Shown here in pieces: positions 6,291 through 7,515 of a DNA stretch of 7,515 bases (position 1 is its first letter; every line of letters starts with the position of its first letter). Location of the stretch: the NCBI GenBank assembly GCA_030679615.1, contig JAUXSJ010000226.1, positions 1 to 7,515 on the forward strand, given 5' to 3'. The position numbers and the translations under genes were made by a program. The notes beneath the pieces were generated by a model that saw nothing but the letters and a program-made list of their open reading frames with translations, was not told the DNA's origin and made no database searches. The stretch comes from Parachlamydiaceae bacterium (GTDB lineage Bacteria; Chlamydiota; Chlamydiia; Chlamydiales; Parachlamydiaceae).

Positions 6291-6896
6291 TTAAATATTA
6301 TTAAATCTTTTTTTAAAATATTCGAGTTCTTTTTTAATTAATTCAAAAAAAGAAGAAATTTCTGCAGATTTTAATTCAATTAGATTTTCATTTTTTTTTA
6401 TTTGTATACGAATACCCTCATTATCCATCACCATATCAGTCACCCTTAAGGCTAAAGATTGAACCAATAGTTTATTGAAATCGATATTTAATTTTGCAAA
6501 TTTCGCAATATAAGGATTGGTAGAATTTTCATATTCAGTAAGTTTATTAATTGTTACCAAATAACCTTCCACCATCATTTTTGTTAATTCAATAATTTTA
6601 GTTTTGGCTTCTAAAGGGGATTTTATACGAAAATCAGATGGCAACGAGCGAAGCTCATTTGTTGCTTTATCGCAAATTTCATCTGTCATTTTTTTTAAAT
6701 CGACAACAACTTGTAAAAAAACATCAAATTCTTCTTTTTTTTGCTTAAAGTCTTTTAAATCTCTATAAAGTTGTATTTCTTTAAAATCTTTCTCAATTTG
6801 ATCAGTGTCTGGAAATTCATCCTTGATTTCAGCAAATGTTTGAAGCGAAATTGTCATCAAACATAGACTTAAAATTAATTTCATATAATTTTTCAT
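6291..6896 (-). CDS. Exported helical protein of unknown function
   Basis: I do not recognise a family for this 201-aa protein. Residues 1-22 form a clear Sec signal peptide: MKNYMK, a hydrophobic core LILSLCLMTISL and a likely signal peptidase I site after TFA (22). The only cysteine in the signal is inside the core without a proper lipobox end, so a lipoprotein is unlikely. The mature part is almost entirely charged, lysine- and glutamate-rich helix (for example FKEIQLYRDLKDFKQKKEEF and a C-terminal KNENLIELKSAEISSFFELI), suggesting a helical bundle or coiled coil in the periplasm or outside the cell. AAGAGG lies about 7 nt before the ATG, supporting the start. It has its own promoter and terminator, so it is probably a single-gene unit. 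Very high AT content, even in coding positions, is compatible with a lineage-specific gene. Confidence 0.75.
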   Translation of the reverse strand: MKNYMKLILSLCLMTISLQTFAEIKDEFPDTDQIEKDFKEIQLYRDLKDFKQKKEEFDVFLQVVVDLKKMTDEICDKATNELRSLPSDFRIKSPLEAKTKIIELTKMMVEGYLVTINKLTEYENSTNPYIAKFAKLNIDFNKLLVQSLALRVTDMVMDNEGIRIQIKKNENLIELKSAEISSFFELIKKELEYFKKRFNNI

Positions 6897-6942
6897 CTAA
6901 TAACCTCTTCTTTTATGACATTTATTCTTAATAAGAAAAAAT

Positions 6943-6971
6943 ATTATTCACACATAAATTTTTGATGTCAA
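6943..6971 (-). promoter_or_regulatory. Near-consensus sigma-70-type promoter for the exported-protein gene
   Basis: On the minus strand a perfect TTGACA (plus-strand 6966-6971) is followed after exactly 17 bp by AATAAT (6943-6948), five of six matches to TATAAT, preceded by TGTG. Transcription would begin near 6936, giving a leader of about 40 nt with the Shine-Dalgarno properly placed. This is the best promoter in the window and suggests constitutive, strong expression by the housekeeping sigma factor. Confidence 0.65.
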
Positions 6972-7174
6972 GAAACTTATGCACAAAGGAAAGGTAGCGC
7001 TGATATTATAAAATGACTTAAATATAAAAATTCAGTTATTGAAACTACGATATTATGATTGAGGGGATAAACAACAACACTAGAATAAATTAAAGCAAAA
7101 GTTCAGTCAAGGGGGTCAACAATTCAAAAGGGCATAAGAGAGTCAAGAATTAGAAAAGAAATTTTAAGCCTATT

Positions 7175-7201
7175 TGCTGTCTCTGCTGTCTCTGCTGTCT
7201 T
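7175..7201. repeat. Three tandem 9-bp units, TGCTGTCTC
   Basis: TGCTGTCTC (7175-7183), TGCTGTCTC (7184-7192) and TGCTGTCTT (7193-7201) lie head to tail; only the last base of the third unit differs. The array is intergenic, downstream of the right-edge gene. Copy number may vary between strains by slippage. Confidence 0.8.
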
Positions 7202-7227
7202 TAATTTAAAGAACTTTTAAATTATCG

Positions 7228-7515
7228 CTAATTATTCCTTTCCTGACGATAAGCTAAACGCGCTTTTGTCATTCTTTCGCGTAAGCCACCATGTTTAATA
7301 AAGTCTTGTTCCAATCTTTCAATTTGACGACCTAATAGAACTTGTGTCACTTTAATTAACCCTATAATAACATTAGCGCAGATGCCAGGCTCTAAATTTT
7401 CAATTCCTCTTTTAAACAAATCATAAGAAGGTTCTAGCCTGTTTAATTCACGTAAGCGCTCTACATAAGGATGGTTTTTATCCCATTCTTCATAATTGTG
7501 CGTACGTAAGAAATC
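7228..7515 (-). CDS. Four-helix-bundle (IVS/S23-type) protein with suffix domain, C-terminal part
   Basis: The minus-strand frame is open from the right edge to a TAA at 7228, giving the last 95 residues. A TTG at 7417-7419 is not the real start, because coding-like sequence continues upstream (DFLRTHNYEEWDKNHPYVER). The text RTHNYEEWDKNHP, then ICANVIIGLIKVTQVLLGRQ, then LEQDFIKHGGLRERMTKARL is what I recognise as the C-terminal 'suffix' subdomain appended to four-helix-bundle proteins of the 23S rRNA intervening-sequence (IVS/S23) family. The four-helix bundle itself would lie beyond the window. Function is unknown; the fold is shared with Avd, the accessory protein of diversity-generating retroelements, and with proteins encoded inside rRNA intervening sequences. 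Such genes are scattered and often horizontally acquired. No good terminator follows the stop. Confidence 0.72.
   Translation of the reverse strand, partial: DFLRTHNYEEWDKNHPYVERLRELNRLEPSYDLFKRGIENLEPGICANVIIGLIKVTQVLLGRQIERLEQDFIKHGGLRERMTKARLAYRQERNN

Larger units (their letters stand above)
6897..7227. other. 331-bp intergenic region without a gene
   Basis: No start-to-stop frame of note exists on either strand. It contains the promoter at 6943-6971, a second weaker minus-strand promoter-like pair (TTGACT at 7105-7110, 17 bp, TATTCT at 7082-7087), the 9-bp tandem repeat at 7175-7201 and an AT-only 8-bp palindrome (7203-7223) just after the stop of the right-edge gene. Confidence 0.6.

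Noticed and set aside
7082..7110. Second promoter-like pair (TTGACT, 17 bp, TATTCT) on the minus strand
   Set aside because: It is plausible by spacing but weaker and farther from the exported-protein gene than the near-consensus promoter at 6943-6971.
7175..7201. CRISPR array
   Set aside because: The units are 9 bp, directly adjacent and lack spacers.
7203..7223. AATTTAAA/TTTAAATT palindrome as terminator of the right-edge gene
   Set aside because: The stem is AT-only and no T-run follows on the minus strand; such palindromes arise easily in this base composition.

Overview
The window is AT-rich bacterial DNA. The best fit is a Chlamydiota member of the Parachlamydiaceae type, such as Protochlamydia or Parachlamydia, living in amoebae. 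The main pointer is the partial MutL, which reads A-I-P-S-I-A-S-I-S-K after its GFRGEA box, a variant I associate with chlamydial MutL. A low-GC background, long intergenic spaces and a small protein with a two-lobed hydrophobic segment, as in chlamydial inclusion-membrane (Inc) proteins, agree with this. The assignment is inference; no rRNA or other decisive marker is present.

Layout. Positions 1-519 (minus) hold the N-terminal 173 residues of the mismatch-repair ATPase MutL, running off the left edge. A 93-bp divergent spacer follows. Then comes a tight plus-strand operon (613-3782) of three RNA and ribosome maturation genes: a CCA-adding/poly(A) polymerase-family nucleotidyltransferase, a SpoU/TrmH 2'-O-methyltransferase joined by an ATGA overlap, and the circularly permuted GTPase RsgA 9 bp further on. 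Together they cover tRNA 3'-end maturation, rRNA or tRNA ribose methylation and late 30S assembly.

Positions 3783-4432 contain no convincing gene but are full of structure: a 31-bp-arm hairpin with a T-tract (probable operon terminator), a 90-bp MITE-like element with 27-bp terminal inverted repeats and TA ends, and a short GC-rich patch that can form two competing hairpins.

The right half (4433-7515) looks like accessory DNA. It holds a 105-aa two-lobed membrane protein (plus, Inc-like), a convergent 435-aa FAD-dependent monooxygenase-like protein (minus), a 201-aa exported helical protein of unknown function (minus, with a near-consensus promoter and a terminator), and at the right edge the C-terminal 95 residues of a four-helix-bundle (IVS/S23-type) protein carrying the 'suffix' domain. 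Two small tandem repeats lie here, one inside the FAD gene and one at 7175-7201.

The most interesting items are the MITE-like element, the Inc-like protein next to an unusual flavoprotein, and the IVS/Avd-type four-helix-bundle gene. No complete new multi-gene system is evident from this window alone.
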